From Arthrobacter nitrophenolicus (GTDB lineage: Bacteria; Actinomycetota; Actinomycetes; Actinomycetales; Micrococcaceae): a stretch of DNA of 64,000 nt. A program made the position numbers and the translations under genes. The stretch is taken from contig NZ_AOFD01000004.1 in assembly GCF_000332815.1 (NCBI RefSeq), forward strand, positions 62,001 to 126,000, in the 5' to 3' direction. Below are positions 17,203-29,025 of the stretch, one piece after another (positions within the stretch are counted from its first letter, which is position 1; each line of letters starts with the position of its first letter). The notes beneath the pieces were generated by a model. The model saw nothing but the letters and a program-made list of their open reading frames with translations, was not told where the DNA came from and did no database searches.

Positions 17203-19110
17203 ATGAGCAAAGGATCGCCGATCAGCCCCTCGCTGTTGGCTACCAAGTCCACTGGAGCCACCAAGGCTCCGGAACGCGCCGACCGGACGGCTGACAATGC
17301 CGCCGTCGTCGCCGACCTTGCTGCCGCCTCTCCTGTCCTTGGGCCGAACAACGTTGTACCCCCAACGGTGATGACCGGCTCGCAAGCTATTGTCCGCTCG
17401 CTCGAAGAACTCGGCGTCGACGATATTTTCGGTTTGCCTGGTGGCGCGATCCTGCCCACCTACGACCCCTTGATGGCCTCCACCATGAATCACGTGCTGG
17501 TCCGTCACGAACAGGGAGCCGGCCACGCCGCGCAAGGCTACGCCATGGTCACCGGACGGGTTGGCGTCTGCATCGCCACCTCGGGCCCGGGTGCCACCAA
17601 CCTCGTTACCGCCATCATGGATGCCCACATGGACTCCGTGCCGCTGGTGGCCATCACCGGCCAGGTGTCCAGTGGAGTGATCGGCACCGACGCTTTCCAG
17701 GAAGCGGACATCGTGGGCATCACCATGCCCATCACCAAGCACTCGTTCCTGGTCACCGACCCCAACGACATCCCGCACGTCATGGCGGAGGCGTTCCACC
17801 TCGCCTCCACCGGCCGTCCCGGCCCGGTGCTGGTGGATGTTGCCAAGGACGCCCAGGTGGGCCAGATGACGTTCTCCTGGCCGCCGAAGATCGACCTGCC
17901 CGGATACCGCCCCGTCACCCGGGGCCACAACAAGCAGGTGCGCGAAGCCGCGAAACTCATCGCCGCTTCCACCAAGCCTGTCCTGTACGTGGGCGGCGGT
18001 GTGGTCAAGGCACACGCAAGCGCCGAACTGCTGGCCCTCGCCGAGGCCACGGGCGCCCCGGTGGTGACCACGCTGATGGCCAAGGGCGTGTTCCCGGACT
18101 CGCACCCGCAGCATGTGGGCATGCCCGGCATGCACGGCAGTGTTTCCGCCGTTACGGCGCTGCAGCAGGCCGACCTCCTGATCACCCTGGGCGCACGGTT
18201 CGACGACCGCGTTACCGGCGTGCTCAAGACGTTCGCGCCGATGGCCAAGGTCATCCACGCCGACATCGACCCCGCGGAAATCTCCAAGAACCGCACCGCC
18301 GATGTCCCCATCGTCGGTTCGGTCAAGGAAATCATTCCCGAACTGACCGACGCCGTGCATGCGCAGTTCGGCAGCACCGGAACCCCGGACCTCACCACGT
18401 GGTGGGCTTTCCTGAACAACCTCAAGGAAACCTACCCGCTGGGCTGGACCGAACCGGACGACGGCCTCACCGCTCCGCAGAAGGTCATCGAACGCATCGG
18501 CGCCCTCACCGGCCCCGAAGGCGTGTACGTGGCAGGCGTGGGCCAGCACCAGATGTGGGCAGCGCAGTTCATCAAGTACGAGCGCCCGCACGCCTGGCTG
18601 AACTCGGGCGGTGCCGGAACCATGGGTTACGCCGTACCGGCCGCCATGGGCGCCAAGGTGGGGGAGCCGGACCGGGTGGTCTGGGCCATCGACGGCGACG
18701 GCTGCTTCCAGATGACCAACCAGGAACTGGCCACCTGCGCCATCAACAACATTCCCATCAAGGTTGCGGTCATCAACAACTCCTCACTGGGCATGGTGCG
18801 CCAGTGGCAGACCCTCTTCTACGAAGGCCGCTACTCCAACACCGACCTCAACACGGGCCACGACACCGTCCGCATCCCGGACTTCGTCAAGCTGGGGGAG
18901 GCCTACGGCTGCGCGTCGTTCCGCTGCGAACGCGACGAGGACATCGACGCCACCATCCAGAAGGCCCTCGAGATCAACGACCGGCCCGTTGTCATCGACT
19001 TCGTGGTCAGCCCCAACTCGATGGTGTGGCCGATGGTGCCCGCCGGCGTGAGTAACGACCAGATCCAGGTCGCCCGCAACATGACCCCGGAATGGGAAGA
19101 AGAGGACTGA
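17203..19110 (+). CDS. ilvB: acetolactate synthase large (catalytic) subunit
   Basis: A 635-residue ThDP-dependent enzyme that condenses two pyruvates to acetolactate, or pyruvate with 2-oxobutyrate, the first common step of branched-chain amino-acid synthesis. Catalytic Glu103 lies in [15 protein letters not shown], the central FAD-binding domain follows, and the ThDP/Mg motif [15 protein letters not shown] continues into [17 protein letters not shown]. The first 55 residues are a low-complexity extension usual in actinobacterial forms. It is the first gene of ilvBNC and is controlled by the leader-peptide attenuator in front of it. ilvN starts 2 bases after its stop, so the subunits are made together. 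Confidence 0.97.
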   Translation: MSKGSPISPSLLATKSTGATKAPERADRTADNAAVVADLAAASPVLGPNNVVPPTVMTGSQAIVRSLEELGVDDIFGLPGGAILPTYDPLMASTMNHVLVRHEQGAGHAAQGYAMVTGRVGVCIATSGPGATNLVTAIMDAHMDSVPLVAITGQVSSGVIGTDAFQEADIVGITMPITKHSFLVTDPNDIPHVMAEAFHLASTGRPGPVLVDVAKDAQVGQMTFSWPPKIDLPGYRPVTRGHNKQVREAAKLIAASTKPVLYVGGGVVKAHASAELLALAEATGAPVVTTLMAKGVFPDSHPQHVGMPGMHGSVSAVTALQQADLLITLGARFDDRVTGVLKTFAPMAKVIHADIDPAEISKNRTADVPIVGSVKEIIPELTDAVHAQFGSTGTPDLTTWWAFLNNLKETYPLGWTEPDDGLTAPQKVIERIGALTGPEGVYVAGVGQHQMWAAQFIKYERPHAWLNSGGAGTMGYAVPAAMGAKVGEPDRVVWAIDGDGCFQMTNQELATCAINNIPIKVAVINNSSLGMVRQWQTLFYEGRYSNTDLNTGHDTVRIPDFVKLGEAYGCASFRCERDEDIDATIQKALEINDRPVVIDFVVSPNSMVWPMVPAGVSNDQIQVARNMTPEWEEED

Positions 19111-19112
19111 GC

Positions 19113-20731
<1,619 letters not shown>

Positions 20732-20767
20732 GGCTGCCGGAAACCCGCCCTAACCAGGGCCGCGGTG

Positions 20768-20805
20768 AGGCCGGGTTCACACTTAACAATGTGAGCCCGG
20801 CCTTT
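20768..20805 (+). terminator. terminator of ilvBNC
   Basis: AGGCCGGGTTCACA pairs with TGTGAGCCCGGCCT (one G-U) around an 8-base loop and is followed by three T. It lies 36 bases after ilvC. Confidence 0.75.
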
Positions 20806-20857
20806 CCGTCGGCCTAGACTTGTTCCATCCCCAGGACTGCAACGCAGAGGATCAGCC

Positions 20858-22447
20858 GTGTCAAAACCCGTAGTACTGCTCGCCGAAGAACTTTCCCCCG
20901 CCACCGTCGAGGCCCTTGGCCCGGACTTCGAAATCCGCCAGACCGACGGCGCCGACCGTTCCCAGCTGCTCTCGGCGATCAGTGACGTTGACGCCATCCT
21001 GGTCCGCTCCGCGACCCAGGTGGATGCTGAAGCCATCGCCGCCGCAAAGAACCTGAAGGTCATCGCCCGCGCCGGCGTGGGACTGGACAACGTGGACATC
21101 AAGGCCGCCACGCAGGCAGGCGTGATGGTGGTCAACGCCCCCACGTCCAACATCGTCTCCGCTGCGGAACTCACCGTGGGCCACATCCTCAGCCTCGCCC
21201 GCCATATCCCGCAGGCCAGCGCCGCCCTCAAGGACGGCGAATGGAAGCGCTCCAAGTACACGGGCATCGAACTGTTCGAGAAGAAAATCGGCATCATCGG
21301 CCTCGGCCGGATCGGCGCCCTCGTCGCAGCCCGGCTCAAAGGCTTCGACACCAAAATCCTCGCGTACGACCCCTACATCACCTCCGCCCGCGCGGCCCAG
21401 CTCGGCGTGCAGCTGGTCACCCTGGACGAGCTCCTGGCCCAGGCCGACTTCATCACCATCCACATGCCCAAGACCCCTGAAACCGTGGGCATGCTCGGCG
21501 CGGACGCCTTCAAGAAGATGAAGAACACCGCCTACGTCGTCAACGTGGCCCGCGGCGGCCTGGTGGACGAGGAAGCCCTCTTCACGGCGCTTCAGGACGG
21601 CGAAATTGCCGGCGCCGGCGTCGACGTCTTCGCCAAGGAGCCCAGCACCGACCTGCCGTTCTTCAAGCTCGACAACGTGGTGGTCACCCCGCACCTGGGC
21701 GCCTCCACCGACGAAGCCCAGGAAAAGGCCGGCGTTTCGGTGGCAAAGTCGGTCCGCCTGGCCCTCGCCGGTGAGCTGGTCCCGGATGCCGTCAACGTCG
21801 CCGGCGGCGTCATCGCCCCCGACGTCCGCCCCGGCATCCCGCTGATCGAAAAGCTGGGCCGCATCTTCACCGCCCTGACCCACGATTCCCTGACCCAGTT
21901 CGACGTCGAGGTTGCCGGCGAAATCTCGTCGCTGGACGTCAAGGTCCTGGAACTGGCAGCCCTGAAGGGCATCTTCGCGGACGTCGTGACCGAGCAGGTC
22001 TCCTACGTCAACGCCCCGGTCATCGCTGAGCAGCGCGGCATCAACGTCCGCCTGATCACCACTGCGGAGACCGAGTCCTACCGCAACGTCCTAACCCTGC
22101 GCGGCGCGCTGAGCGACGGCAGCCAGATCTCCGTGGCGGGAACCCTGACCGGTCCCAAGCAGATCCAGAAGCTCGTAGGCATCAACGGCTTCGAGGTGGA
22201 AATCCCGATCAGCGAGCACGTGGTGGTTGTTGGCTACACCGACCGCCCCGGCGTCATCGGCACCATCGGCCACATCCTGGGCATGAACAACATCAACATC
22301 GCCGGCATGCAGGTGGCCCGCCACGACCAGGGCGGCCAGGTCCTCGCCCTGCTCACCGTGGACAGCTCCGTGCCGCAGCAGGTTCTGGACGCCATCAAGG
22401 CCGGCATCGGCGCCGACATGGTCCGGGAAGTGGACTTGGAAGACTAA
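20858..22447 (+). CDS. serA: D-3-phosphoglycerate dehydrogenase
   Basis: A 529-residue NAD-dependent enzyme that oxidises 3-phosphoglycerate to 3-phosphohydroxypyruvate, the first step of serine synthesis. It is the long form: substrate and NAD-binding domains (GIIGLGRIGALVAARL near residue 145; catalytic HLGASTDEAQEKAG near residue 280), then the allosteric substrate-binding (ASB) domain, then a C-terminal ACT domain (VVVGYTDRPGVIGTIG) that binds serine for feedback control. The start is a GTG with AGAGG 9 bases upstream. It follows the ilvBNC terminator and has its own TAGACT-type promoter region (near 20814). Confidence 0.97.
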   Translation: MSKPVVLLAEELSPATVEALGPDFEIRQTDGADRSQLLSAISDVDAILVRSATQVDAEAIAAAKNLKVIARAGVGLDNVDIKAATQAGVMVVNAPTSNIVSAAELTVGHILSLARHIPQASAALKDGEWKRSKYTGIELFEKKIGIIGLGRIGALVAARLKGFDTKILAYDPYITSARAAQLGVQLVTLDELLAQADFITIHMPKTPETVGMLGADAFKKMKNTAYVVNVARGGLVDEEALFTALQDGEIAGAGVDVFAKEPSTDLPFFKLDNVVVTPHLGASTDEAQEKAGVSVAKSVRLALAGELVPDAVNVAGGVIAPDVRPGIPLIEKLGRIFTALTHDSLTQFDVEVAGEISSLDVKVLELAALKGIFADVVTEQVSYVNAPVIAEQRGINVRLITTAETESYRNVLTLRGALSDGSQISVAGTLTGPKQIQKLVGINGFEVEIPISEHVVVVGYTDRPGVIGTIGHILGMNNINIAGMQVARHDQGGQVLALLTVDSSVPQQVLDAIKAGIGADMVREVDLED

Positions 22448-22482
22448 ACACCCCGGCAGTGGCCGGGAAACGCCGTACCAAC

Positions 22483-22512
22483 GGCCCCCGCCGGGCGTGT
22501 CCCGGCGGGGCC
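22483..22512 (+). terminator. GC hairpin after serA
   Basis: GGCCCCCGCCGGG pairs with CCCGGCGGGGCC with one bulged C. There is no T-tract. The remaining 150 bases before the ABC permease gene show no gene. Confidence 0.45.
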
Positions 22513-22664
22513 ACATATGATTGGCCGGTCTGCTTACAATGGCTTGGTCCTGGTTCAGGACCGGGCCGGCAGGCCGGCCATCACCTTTTGCACATCCGTC
22601 CGTAGTCGTCCATGTCCGCCGGGGGGCACGGTGTGCGCACGCAATCCAGGTTTCAGGGAGTTCC

Positions 22665-25457
22665 ATGAACGCCGTCCAGAGGTTCATCAGAAGCAAAGTG
22701 CTGCTGTTGACCGCTGCTATCTTGATCGCAGCCATGTGCTTGTCGGTCCTCGTCCAAAGCCAGTCCCAGGCCGCGCTCAACCGGACCGTGGATGAAAATT
22801 CCCGGGGCCTCTACGACGTCCTCGTCCAGGCCAAGCGCCCGCCGGTGCCCTGCTGCAGCCGGAAATCGCCAACGGTACCGGCGGCATCAGCTTCGAGCAG
22901 CTGGAATCCATCAAGAAGCTGTCCGGGACCTCCGTGGCCGCACCCATCAGCCTGGTTTCCCGCGTGACCCAGAACCTCGAAGCGCCGCGCCTGGATGCCA
23001 TGGACTACCTCGGCTACAACGCCGGCCTCGCCGGCACCGCGACGGCGGACCAGGCCGCCGGTGCCACGGCGCCGGACAAGTGGCCTGCCGCGGAGTCCGT
23101 CCTGAGTGACGAGAGCAAGAAATACCGGCTCACCGCCAGCGCGGTAAGCTCCGACGGCGTCTCCGAGCAGACCCTCTTCAAGTCCACGGCCGAGGGCACC
23201 CTGGGCAAGGCGAAACTTGTTGAGGAACAGGCCGCCGGCGGCAGCAGCATCCGGATCGCGGCCCCCGAGGGCGAAACGGGCATCAAGTTCCCCGCGCCCG
23301 CCGGAGGCTCCGAGCACAACCTGTTCAACCTGTCCGTGTCCCTGCCCCTGGCGCCCGAAGTCACGGAATCCGTGGTGGCAGTCGACCCCGCCGCGGAGCG
23401 CGCCCTGCTGGGCTCCGCCGGTGACTTCCTGGCGCCGCTGGAAAAGGCCCCGCCGGCCGACGCCCGCAACGCCGGTGCCATCGGCCGCTACTTCGAAGGC
23501 CTGTTCACCACCGGAATCGGCCTCGACCAGCTGGAGGAAGGACCGGACTTCCTGGGCGTCAAGCTCAAGTACTGGGCGCCGCTGATGACCCAGTACCAGC
23601 AGGCGAAGCGCAACGGCCAGCTCACCGCAGACTCCCAGGCGATTCCGCTGATCGTGCGCTCCGGCACCTCGCTGGACCTTAAGTACAACGTCAAGATCGA
23701 AGAGATCGACGAGTCCGGCAAGGTGGTCAAGGACGTCGGAACCGTCTCCCGGTCGCTGGACAAGGACTACCTGCCGTTCGTCTCCAAGGACCCGTTCGTC
23801 CTGTCCTGGCCGGGCTCCACCGACCACTCGTCGCTCCTGGGTGCCACCGGCAACTTCAACCAGGGTCTTTACACTCCCGCCACCTGGAGCACGGACTTTG
23901 CCGCCGCGCCGAAGTACACCGACGGCGAGGAGGCGGCCAACGGCGCCGTGGACAAGACCGCCGTTCCCGGCGAATGGGTCACCATCAACCGCCTGCCCGA
24001 AAAGAGCGCCAACGGCACGCCCGTGGACCAGACCCAGCGCGAGCCGGTGGACGAGCGGTCCTACCGCGAGAACCTGGCAACGGGTGAAAAGACGGCAGCC
24101 CCGCTGGCCATGGTCTACGGCACCTTCGACCCCGCAGCCGTGGCCGAGGCCGCCGGCGACGTCAACAAGCTTCCCCTGGGCGGCTACGATCCCACCCCCT
24201 TCACCCTGGTCAAGGACGCCGAGGGCAAGGACGTTCCTGCCACCGAGCTTGAGCCTCGCTGAGCGCCACCGGTCTCGCCAGCCAGTCGGCGGGCGCGATC
24301 ACCGACTACTACGGGCTCGCCGCTGCCCGCGGCTACACGGACAACGCCGACGTGATCGACGCCGTGCGCGTCCGCGCCAAGGCACCGGGAAGCTGGAAGG
24401 AAGCGCAGCCGGAGGTGGAGAAGCTCGCCGCCGAGATCCGGGACATGGGCCTGGAAGCCACCATCGTGGCCGGCTCCGCCCGTGAGGACGCCAGCATCTT
24501 CGTGCCCGGCTATTCCAAGGACGACGCCGGCAAGGAGTCCGCGCTGGGCACTGTCCAGCAGTCGTGGGTGCGGCAGAACGCGGCCGAGGCCGTGACGGGA
24601 TCGCTCTCCGGAACCAACGTGACCCTGCTCTTCCTGACCCTGTGCGGCGCGGCCCTGCTGACAGGGGCGTCCACCGTGAGCTACATCCGGAAGCGGCGCA
24701 GCGAAGCCGGAACCCTCCGGGCCATGGGCTGGACCCAGCGGCGGATCCGCAACTGGGTGCTGGAGGAATTCGGCGTGGGCGCAGTGCTGCTGGCCGTGGC
24801 CGGCCTCGTCCTGAGCCTGGTTAGCTGGAGCCTCGCCACTGCCCTGGTGTGCGTGGCTGTCCTGCTGCTGTATATCGGCGCCGCGTTCTTCGCAGCGCAG
24901 CAGCTGCGCCACCGCGACGTGATCGACCAGGAGCCGCAGCACGACGAGCGGCTTATTCCGGTGGATTCGCCGCTGACGTTTGCCAACCGCCAGCTGGGCA
25001 CCAACAAGTTCAACACACTGGCCCTGGCCGTGGCCGTCGGTGTTTTCGGCGCCGCCGTGGGCGGCCTGATCGCCCTGCTGATCGACATTCCCCGGGCAGC
25101 CGGGGCGAGCGCCTGAGCGGGTTGGCCGCCGCCAGCGTGGCCCTGCCCAGCATCCTCCTGGCGCTGGCCGGCGTGGTGGTCGGCCTGGTGCTGACCCTTG
25201 TGACCGGAAGGTTCGAGCTGAATGCCAAGCGGCAGTACCTGAGCATCCTCGAGGCCATGGGCTGGAACCCGGACATGCTCCGCCAGGTCCGCCTGTTCGA
25301 AAACGCGCTGGTGGGAACCGTGGCCCTGCCCCTGGGCGTGCTGGGCGCCCTGGGCATCGGCCTCCTGCTGGCACCCTATGCCGCACTGTGGGCAGGCGTC
25401 GCCGGCCTCGTGGCTGTACTTTGCTGGATACCTATTGCAACGAAAGTGGTCCAATGA
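22665..25457 (+). CDS. FtsX-like ABC transporter permease (frame broken at three sites)
   Basis: A MacB/FtsX-type permease of about 931 residues after restoring three single bases. The N-terminal helix (VLLLTAAILIAAMCLSVLV) is followed by an extracytoplasmic domain of roughly 600 residues. A membrane bundle with two FtsX-type motifs (RAMGWTQRRIRNWVLEEFG and EAMGWNPDMLRQVRLFENA) completes the protein. Frames change near 22841, 24255 and 25113, each explained by one lost G or C; the last two are CCC read as CC. The start has CAGGGAG upstream. Its TGA overlaps the ATG of the ATPase gene (ATGA), so the two make one exporter. MacB-like systems drive mechanical work or export across the envelope; the substrate is unknown. 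Confidence 0.8.
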
Positions 25458-26208
25458 CAAACCCGACCAATGTCCAGCGGAGCCGCAGGAGCGGCTCCGG
25501 CGAGGTTCCCCTGCAGACCCGCGCGAACACCATCGTCAAGGCGGCTGACCACGCCACCCCGCTGGAATTGAGCGACATCACCATCCGCTACGGCGGCGGC
25601 AAGGGCGGTGCCGAGGCCGTCAGTGTGGTGGAGGGCTTCGACCTGACGCTGCACGCCGGCGAGATGCACTGCGTGGCCGGCCGAAGCGGCTCCGGCAAGA
25701 CAAGCATCCTCACCGTCGGCGCAGGACTGACGCTGCCGACGTCGGGCCGCGTCTTTTGGGAAGGCGATTCCCTGGAGAGCATGGGCGACGACGAAATCGC
25801 CGACCGCGTCGTGCCCTCATCGGCTATGTCGACCAGGGCGGCGCCCTGATCGACGGCATGAGCGCCCTCGAGAACGTCCTCCTGCCTGCCGTTCCCGACG
25901 GCGAAGTGGACCAGCGGCGGGACATGGCCAAGGACCTCCTGGACCTGGTGGGCCTCGGCCGCCGCATGCGCCACCGGCCGGCGCAGCTGTCCGGCGGTGA
26001 ACGCCAGCGCGTCGCCATCGCCCGCGCGCTGATCCTGGGAACCCGGGTCCTGGTGGTGGACGAACCCACCGCAAGCCTGGACCGCGCCTCGGCCAACCGC
26101 ATCATCAGCATCCTGAAAGACACCACTAACGACGGCATTGCCGTGCTGGTTGCGTCACACGACCACGAACTGGTCCGGCTCAGCGATACCCTGACTGAAC
26201 TGATCTAG
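25454..26208 (+). CDS. ABC transporter ATP-binding protein, MacB/LolD type (frame broken by one base)
   Basis: A 251-residue ATPase after restoring one base. It has Walker [10 protein letters not shown] at residues 76-84, signature [15 protein letters not shown], Walker [13 protein letters not shown] and H-loop VLVASHDHE. The frame changes near 25807, where GACCGCGTCGTG should probably read GACCGCCGTCGTG; restored, it gives [15 protein letters not shown] across the Q-loop. The ATG overlaps the permease stop (ATGA), and metG starts 34 bases downstream. It energises the permease upstream. The 35 residues before the ABC core are an unusual N-terminal extension. Confidence 0.87.
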
Positions 26209-26242
26209 CCTGTCCCTCCGCACCGAAGGTAACCGTCCGCAC

Positions 26243-27802
26243 GTGACTGCTTCAGAGAAGACGCCGTTCTACATCACCACGGCCATCACCTACCCCAACG
26301 GCGTGCCGCACATCGGCCACGCCTACGAGTACATCGCCACCGACGCCATGGCCCGGTTCAAGCGGCTGGACGGCTATGACGTGATGTTCCTGACCGGTAC
26401 GGACGAGCACGGCATGAAGATCGCCCAGACGGCCGAAAAGGAAGGCATCACCCCCAAGGAGCTGGTGGACCGCAACGCCGAGGTGTACAAGGCGGCGCAC
26501 GCCGCCCTCGGCATCACCTACGACCGCTTCATCCGGACCACGGATGCCGACCACTACGCGGCCTCGCAGGCGATCTGGAAAAAGATGGAAGCCAAGGGCG
26601 ACATCTACCTGTCCAAGTACGAGGGCTGGTACTCCGTGCGGGACGAGGCCTTCTACGGCGAGGACGACACCGTGGTCAAGGACGACGGCGTGCGCTACTC
26701 GAAGGAAACGGACACCGAGGTGACCTGGACGGCGGAGGAGAGCTACTTCTTCCGGCTGTCCGCCTACCAGGACAAGCTGCTGGCACTCTACGAATCCCAC
26801 CCGGAGTTCGGTGCGCCGCAGTACCGGTTCAACGAAGTGATCAGCTTCGTCCGGCGCGGCCTGGAGGACCTGTCCATCAGCCGCACCACGTTCGACTGGG
26901 GCGTTCCGGTTCCCGGCAACGACAAGCACGTCATGTACGTCTGGGTGGACGCGCTGACGAACTACCTGACGGGCGTGGGCTACCCGGATGTCGAGTCGGA
27001 GAAGTTCCGCAGGTTCTGGCCTGCGGACGTCCACATCATCGGCAAGGACATCTCCCGTTTCCACGCCATCTACTGGCCGGCCTTCCTCATGAGCGCCGGC
27101 CTGGAACTGCCCAAGCGGGTGATGATCCACGGCTTCCTGCACAACAACGGCGTGAAGATGTCCAAGTCGCTGGGCAACGTCGTGGCTCCGGCCGACTTCG
27201 TGGCGCAGTACGGCCTGGACCAGGTGCGGTTCTTCTTCCTCCGCGAAGTCCCTTTCGGCGCCGACGGAAGCTACAACCACGAGGCCATCGTGGGCAGGAT
27301 GAACTCGGACCTCGCCAACAACTTCGGCAACCTTGCGCAGCGGTCGCTCTCCATGGTGGCCAAGAACTGCGGCGGCGACGTTCCCGTACCGGGGGAGTTC
27401 ACTGCAGCCGATACGGCCATCCTCGCGCAGGCGGGAGGGCTCCTGGAGACTGCCCGGGCCGCATTCGAAAAGCAGGAATTCAGCCGGGCCCTCGAAGCCA
27501 TCTGGGCGGTCCTGGGTGACACCAATGCGTACTTCGCCGAGCAGGCGCCCTGGGTCCTCCGGAAGACCGACGTCGGACGCATGAACACCGTGCTCTACGT
27601 GACGCTTGAGGTGCTCCGGATCGTGGCCATCCTGGCCCAGCCGGTGATGCCTGGAGCGACGGGGAAGCTCCTGGAAAGCCTGGGCCAGCCCAACGGCGAG
27701 GCCCGGCAGTTCTCGGCGATCTCCACTCCGATAACCCCCGGGACTGCCCTCCCGGCGCCGTCACCGGTATTCCCCAAGTACGAGGAACCCGCCGGGGCCT
27801 GA
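26243..27802 (+). CDS. metG: methionyl-tRNA synthetase
   Basis: A 519-residue class I synthetase that charges tRNA-Met. The HIGH motif appears as PHIGHAYEY near residue 20 and the KMSKS loop as VKMSKSLGN near residue 305. There is no CxxC zinc knuckle pair in the connective insert, so it belongs to the short, zinc-free MetG form. It lacks the C-terminal tRNA-binding appendix found in the E. coli enzyme. Translation starts at GTG 26243. A strong GC palindrome follows the stop. Confidence 0.96.
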   Translation: MTASEKTPFYITTAITYPNGVPHIGHAYEYIATDAMARFKRLDGYDVMFLTGTDEHGMKIAQTAEKEGITPKELVDRNAEVYKAAHAALGITYDRFIRTTDADHYAASQAIWKKMEAKGDIYLSKYEGWYSVRDEAFYGEDDTVVKDDGVRYSKETDTEVTWTAEESYFFRLSAYQDKLLALYESHPEFGAPQYRFNEVISFVRRGLEDLSISRTTFDWGVPVPGNDKHVMYVWVDALTNYLTGVGYPDVESEKFRRFWPADVHIIGKDISRFHAIYWPAFLMSAGLELPKRVMIHGFLHNNGVKMSKSLGNVVAPADFVAQYGLDQVRFFFLREVPFGADGSYNHEAIVGRMNSDLANNFGNLAQRSLSMVAKNCGGDVPVPGEFTAADTAILAQAGGLLETARAAFEKQEFSRALEAIWAVLGDTNAYFAEQAPWVLRKTDVGRMNTVLYVTLEVLRIVAILAQPVMPGATGKLLESLGQPNGEARQFSAISTPITPGTALPAPSPVFPKYEEPAGA

Positions 27803-27811
27803 CAGCTGCTT

Positions 27812-27836
27812 CCCGGGCCGGCCTGGCCGGCCCGGG
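27812..27836 (+). terminator. GC palindrome after metG
   Basis: CCCGGGCCGGCC and GGCCGGCCCGGG form a near-perfect palindrome 9 bases after the metG stop. No U-tract follows, so termination would depend on the stem alone. Confidence 0.45.
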
Positions 27837-27873
27837 GACCCTGCCACGAAACAAGTAGTGGCCCGTTTTTATA

Positions 27874-27909
27874 TGAGTACCGGCTACTGGAGATTCGCCG
27901 GAGTACTCA
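27874..27909. promoter_or_regulatory. inverted repeat upstream of the surface-protein gene
   Basis: TGAGTAC (27874-27880) and GTACTCA (27903-27909) are inverted copies; inside them CGGC and GCCG extend the pairing with a two-base bulge. GAGTAC also occurs as a direct repeat, 26 bases apart. It lies about 150 bases before the ATG at 28061, in a 258-base gap with no gene, and may be an operator or an RNA hairpin. Confidence 0.4.
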
Positions 27910-28060
27910 ACATAGCCTTTTCCTGTTAGCAAACTGATGATTCGCATCTGGGAGAACCGTCGCCTCGATGCCGTCTGTTTGCCTTTTTTATGTCGTCACC
28001 CGGGGCGCCGTTTTTCCTGCACGTTCGTCAGTTTGAAGCAGACGAAGGACGGAGACGGAA

Positions 28061-28933
28061 ATGAAACGGATCCTTGCCGCGCTGGGGGTCACAAGCCTCG
28101 CACTGTTTGGTGCATCAGCCACGGCCAACGCCACAGGCGGAGCATCGGGTGACAACGAAAAAATCACCATTTGCCACGCCACAGGCTCGGAAACAAACCC
28201 GTACGTGCCAATCACCATCGACCTCAACGGGCTGAACGGCCACGTGGGCCACCAGCATGACGAGGACATTATTCCCGCCAACAACGGGAAGGTCCTCCCC
28301 GGCGGCCAGAACCTGGACAAGGTGGACTGGTGGAACGCCGGCTGCACCAAGCCCGGAGGGGCGGTAACGCCCACGCCAAAACCCACCCACCCGCACGATG
28401 ACAATGGCAAGAAGATCACCATCTGCCATGCCACGGGATCGGAAACCAACCCCTACGTGGTGATCACCATTGCCCTCCAAGGCCTCAACGGACACGCAGG
28501 CGCCCACCACCAGCACGCTGAGGACATCATCCCGCCGAATGACGGAAAAGTGATGCCCGCAGGCCAGAACTGGACCGCCGAGGGCCAGGCAACCTGGAAC
28601 AACGACTGCGTCCCCGTAAAGGTGCCGCCGACTACACCGCCGACGACCCCGCCGACAGTGCCGCCAACAGTCACGCCGACAACCCCGCCCACCGGAGCGG
28701 TTGTCCCCGCACCGAAGCCCAGTGGCGCAGCAGTTGGTAAGCCAGCAGGCGGAGCAGGCGCAGTGGCCGCCAACAACCAGGGCTTCAATGTGCAGACCGC
28801 CGTGGCCGGGAACCAGGAACCCGGAATTGCCCCGTGGCTCGGGGGCGCGGCAGCACTGCTGCTGGCCGGCGCAGCCATTGCGGCCCGGAAGTCGCTGGCA
28901 GGCGGCGGAACCCAGGGCAGGCATCACCAGTAA
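28061..28933 (+). CDS. cell-surface protein with two ICHATG repeats and C-terminal sorting-like tail
   Basis: A 290-residue exported protein. Residues 1-25 are a signal peptide (cleavage after ANA). Two repeats of about 62 residues follow (34-95 and 118-183), each beginning KITICHATGSETNPYV, containing EDIIP-N-GKV-P-GQN and ending in a cysteine, so each could close one disulfide (Cys39-Cys95, Cys122-Cys183). A Pro/Thr stalk (186-212) leads to GFNVQTA at 241-247, a hydrophobic helix (about 258-276) and a short basic tail. The tail has the layout of a sortase substrate but no LPXTG. A sortase gene follows 92 bases downstream. Role in adhesion or surface coating is inferred only. Confidence 0.8.
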   Translation: MKRILAALGVTSLALFGASATANATGGASGDNEKITICHATGSETNPYVPITIDLNGLNGHVGHQHDEDIIPANNGKVLPGGQNLDKVDWWNAGCTKPGGAVTPTPKPTHPHDDNGKKITICHATGSETNPYVVITIALQGLNGHAGAHHQHAEDIIPPNDGKVMPAGQNWTAEGQATWNNDCVPVKVPPTTPPTTPPTVPPTVTPTTPPTGAVVPAPKPSGAAVGKPAGGAGAVAANNQGFNVQTAVAGNQEPGIAPWLGGAAALLLAGAAIAARKSLAGGGTQGRHHQ

Positions 28934-28975
28934 GTCCCCGGCTGCCGCTTCCGCGGCAACCGGCTGAACAAGCGC

Positions 28976-29009
28976 AGGGCGCCGTGCCGTCACGTGGGCA
29001 CGGCGCCCT
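28976..29009 (+). terminator. hairpin between surface-protein and sortase genes
   Basis: AGGGCGCCGTGCC and GGCACGGCGCCCT form a perfect 13-bp stem with an 8-base loop. No T-tract follows. It could attenuate rather than end transcription into the sortase gene. Confidence 0.5.
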
Positions 29010-29025
29010 CCGCGCGGGGAGCCGT

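Noticed and set aside
17152-18591. Minus-strand open frame opposite ilvB
   Set aside because: The His/Gly/Val-rich product is a shadow of the ilvB codons and carries no motif.
23000-26208. A decayed ABC exporter pseudogene pair
   Set aside because: Four shifts look like decay, but each is a one-base loss with the conserved sequence intact on both sides and no nonsense or missense decay. Sequence error is simpler.
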